Below are positions 62,692 to 64,000 of a stretch of DNA of 64,000 nt, one piece after another. The notes beneath the pieces are model-generated. The model searched no databases, was not told the DNA's origin, and saw only the letters and a program-made list of their open reading frames with translations. Position 1 is the stretch's first letter. Each line of letters begins with the position of its first letter. The stretch comes from an uncultured Desulfatitalea sp. (GTDB lineage Bacteria; Desulfobacterota; Desulfobacteria; Desulfobacterales; Desulfosarcinaceae), in assembly GCA_937868765.1 (NCBI GenBank), contig CALMNL010000009.1, forward strand, positions 1-64,000, written 5' to 3'. Made by a program: the position numbers and the translations under genes.

Positions 62692-63630
62692 ATGCATTGG
62701 ACCTACGAGAAGCCTGAAGAAATTTCTGAACTCCAGCAGGGCGACATATTAGAGCCGTCAGAAGCGTTGTTGAATTTATTCAATGAGGTACACCCATACT
62801 TTACACAACCCAAGTATCGTGGTTTCCTCATTTTGACTCAAACTTGCGATCTCCTAAGGAGAGAACGAGCCGGACAGAAATCCTGTAGTGCAACGCATGT
62901 ATGCTTATCTGTGATAAGGTCTGTTCAAGACATTATAAGTCAATCTCTTTCAAGTCGTTTTGGATATTTAGCCCCAGGTATATATGCAAGTCATTCCAAA
63001 AAGGCTGTCGAAAATTTGGTTGAACGCCTCGTAAATCAGAACGAAAACGCATTAGGCTTGTTTTATTTACACCGCGATATTGATTCCGGCATTTCGGTAC
63101 ATTCCGTTGCGTTATTGCGAGTTGCGATCTCTGTGAAAGCAGCCGATCATTTTAATACTCTTCTAAAGGCGCGCGTTGGAAGGCTGTCAAAAGAATTTCA
63201 GCCAAAGCTTGGTTGGATGGTAGGAAATTTGTATTCAAGGGTTGGAGTAACGGATTGGAAAGAAAAGTCAGAAATCGAAAAGCAAAATATTGAAGAGGAT
63301 ATTATAAAAGAGATCCTATCATTCACAAGAAGTGAGCCTATTTGGTTAGACCGAAGTCTTTATTCTAAGATTTTGAAAAAGACGCCCGATTTCAATACAT
63401 TGCCAGAGAGCTCGCAGGAAGAAATAATTCGTTCTTCACTACCACCACCGCCGAAAGAAAAAGCTATTGAAATAATAGCTCAAATTGTAAAGACTGTTGT
63501 CCCTAAAATTAAAGACGAAGATATTGAAAAAATAAAAAGTCGCCTTGCTAACAATGATCAATTTGAAGCGCAAATGCGAAAATTCGGCGCAAATAGTAGT
63601 ATACATGATTCAGCTGACCATGTACTTTGA
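62692..63630 (+). CDS. Unknown protein 3 of AT-rich terminal cassette
   Basis: A 312-residue soluble protein. The N-terminal QQGDILEPSEALLNLF and YRGFLILTQTCDLLRRERAG (a TQxCDL motif, seen in accessory-region proteins of unknown role) suggest a conserved catalytic or sensing part; the C-terminal third is a charged helix. No ATPase or known nuclease motif is visible. It is the last gene before attR. Host-defence or element-maintenance roles are possible but not shown. Confidence 0.75.
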   Translation: MHWTYEKPEEISELQQGDILEPSEALLNLFNEVHPYFTQPKYRGFLILTQTCDLLRRERAGQKSCSATHVCLSVIRSVQDIISQSLSSRFGYLAPGIYASHSKKAVENLVERLVNQNENALGLFYLHRDIDSGISVHSVALLRVAISVKAADHFNTLLKARVGRLSKEFQPKLGWMVGNLYSRVGVTDWKEKSEIEKQNIEEDIIKEILSFTRSEPIWLDRSLYSKILKKTPDFNTLPESSQEEIIRSSLPPPPKEKAIEIIAQIVKTVVPKIKDEDIEKIKSRLANNDQFEAQMRKFGANSSIHDSADHVL

Positions 63631-63764
63631 GCTCTTTCTTAAATAGGTGTATTAGAATTAAAATAATTACAGAAAATTCTCGATTGCGTTTTGCGCTAAT
63701 TTCTCCAAGATGGCTTTCTCAACAACCATGGAAATTATTCTAAACATCTGTTTTAATTATGAAT

Positions 63765-63805
63765 CTTCGAATCCGTAGGTCGCCCGTTCGAATCGGGCCG
63801 GGCGT
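63765..63805 (+). repeat. Right attachment site (attR), 41-bp direct repeat
   Basis: Identical to 53881-53921. It is the original 3' half of tRNA-Arg, followed by G and CCA, but has no 5' half, so it cannot make a tRNA. Confidence 0.93.
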
Positions 63806-63816
63806 GCCAATATTTT

Positions 63817-63847
63817 AAGGGAATCAACTCAACTTGTTGATTCCCTT
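63817..63847 (+). terminator. Intrinsic terminator, originally of the tRNA-Arg transcript
   Basis: AAGGGAATCAAC (63817-63828), a 7-nt loop and GTTGATTCCCTT (63836-63847) form a perfect 12-bp stem followed by CGTTTTATTG. It lies 8 nt after the orphan CCA, so the insertion has moved it 9.9 kb away from its tRNA gene. Confidence 0.85.
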
Positions 63848-63938
63848 CGTTTTATTGTATAACGCGCGGATGGTTCGGGGGCTCTTTCCCCAAAAAAAAG
63901 CGCGCGGGCGGCTTCTCGGCAAAAGGGGCTCAGCGTCC

Positions 63939-64000
63939 TTATCGGTGGCGCTCCCAGATTAGCTCCCCGTTTCTGAAAACCTGTCTGATCCGATGAAGGG
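63939..64000 (-). CDS. Possible 3' end of an unidentified gene (partial)
   Basis: The minus strand reads HRIRQVFRNGELIWERHR and stop (TAA at 63941-63939), a protein-like C-terminus. The frame is open to the window edge. Too short to identify, and chance cannot be excluded. Confidence 0.35.
   Translation of the reverse strand, partial: LHRIRQVFRNGELIWERHR

Larger units (their letters stand above)
53881..63805. mobile_element. Integrative genomic island in tRNA-Arg (about 9.9 kb)
   Basis: Bounded by exact 41-bp direct repeats (53881-53921 and 63765-63805) that equal the tRNA-Arg sequence from the anticodon loop to the acceptor end. It carries an integrase next to the left end, a homing endonuclease, a second tyrosine recombinase, a replication-type ATPase with a small HTH protein, a BRO-like antirepressor and several unknown genes. 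No capsid or conjugation genes are seen, so it resembles a phage satellite or small integrative element. Right-hand genes are clearly more AT-rich than the rest. Confidence 0.9.
63631..64000. other. Right island junction and flank
   Basis: AT-rich tail of the island (63631-63764), then attR, the orphan G73-CCA end of the tRNA (63806-63809), a terminator, and a GC-rich stretch with a possible gene end at 63939. Confidence 0.6.

Noticed and set aside
1-64000. CRISPR arrays, rRNA genes and insertion sequences
   Set aside because: I saw no regularly spaced repeat array, no rRNA sequence and no transposase gene in the window.

Overview
The window looks like a chromosomal segment of a GC-rich member of the Desulfobacterota (Desulfosarcina/Desulfococcus-like). 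I infer this from gene content, not from a marker gene: an HdrA/HdrBC-like/MetF module typical of anaerobes that run the Wood-Ljungdahl pathway, CooC, ADP-forming acyl-CoA synthetase, 4-hydroxybutyryl-CoA dehydratase, ETF:quinone oxidoreductase, and two genes that make sense only if UGA is read as selenocysteine.

Layout. 1-2.3 kb: the 3' end of an unknown gene, a bidirectional terminator and a chemoreceptor. 2.4-10.2 kb: acyl-CoA metabolism (TetR regulator with a visible operator, ADP-forming acyl-CoA synthetase, enoyl-CoA hydratase, 4-hydroxybutyryl-CoA dehydratase) with small redox genes, one a probable selenoprotein, plus chorismate mutase and bacterioferritin. 10.2-12.4 kb: inositol-phosphate synthase and a TIM-barrel isomerase. 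12.6-23.1 kb: one large same-strand cluster for an oxygen-respiring chain, made of alternative complex III (ActB, C, D, F, pentaheme ActA, monoheme ActE-like) with cbb3-type oxidase genes inside it. 23-29.5 kb: a lipoprotein, a PP-loop ATPase, ETF-QO, a CBM48 protein, a UbiB-like kinase and a phasin-like protein. 29.9-36.4 kb: CooC with an AcuC/AcuB/Sir2-like protein-deacetylation set, PrmA-like, MBL-fold and RACo-like genes. 36.5-42.5 kb: a four-gene exopolysaccharide synthesis/export operon (TackOD1-GGDEF-like regulator, GT2 synthase, TolC-like protein fused to a TIM-barrel-like domain, HlyD adaptor). 42.8-43.8 kb: a small membrane-protein pair. 43.8-53.4 kb, minus strand: PAS kinase, HTH-receiver regulator, MetF, an HdrBC-like selenoprotein and a 1477-residue HdrA-GltD-HdrA fusion.

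53.7-53.9 kb holds tRNA-His and tRNA-Arg(TCG). The 3' 41 bp of tRNA-Arg recur exactly at 63.765 kb, so a 9.9-kb island lies between them: integrase with arm-site repeats, homing endonuclease, replication-type ATPase, BRO-like antirepressor, a second small tyrosine recombinase, and at the far end an AT-rich three-gene cassette of unknown function, the best candidate here for an undescribed accessory system. The original tRNA terminator lies just outside the right-hand repeat.

The two UGA-containing genes are the strongest discoveries. Both stops fall where the family has a conserved Cys, the frame continues with the expected family sequence, and a hairpin can be drawn downstream at a distance suited to a bacterial SECIS.
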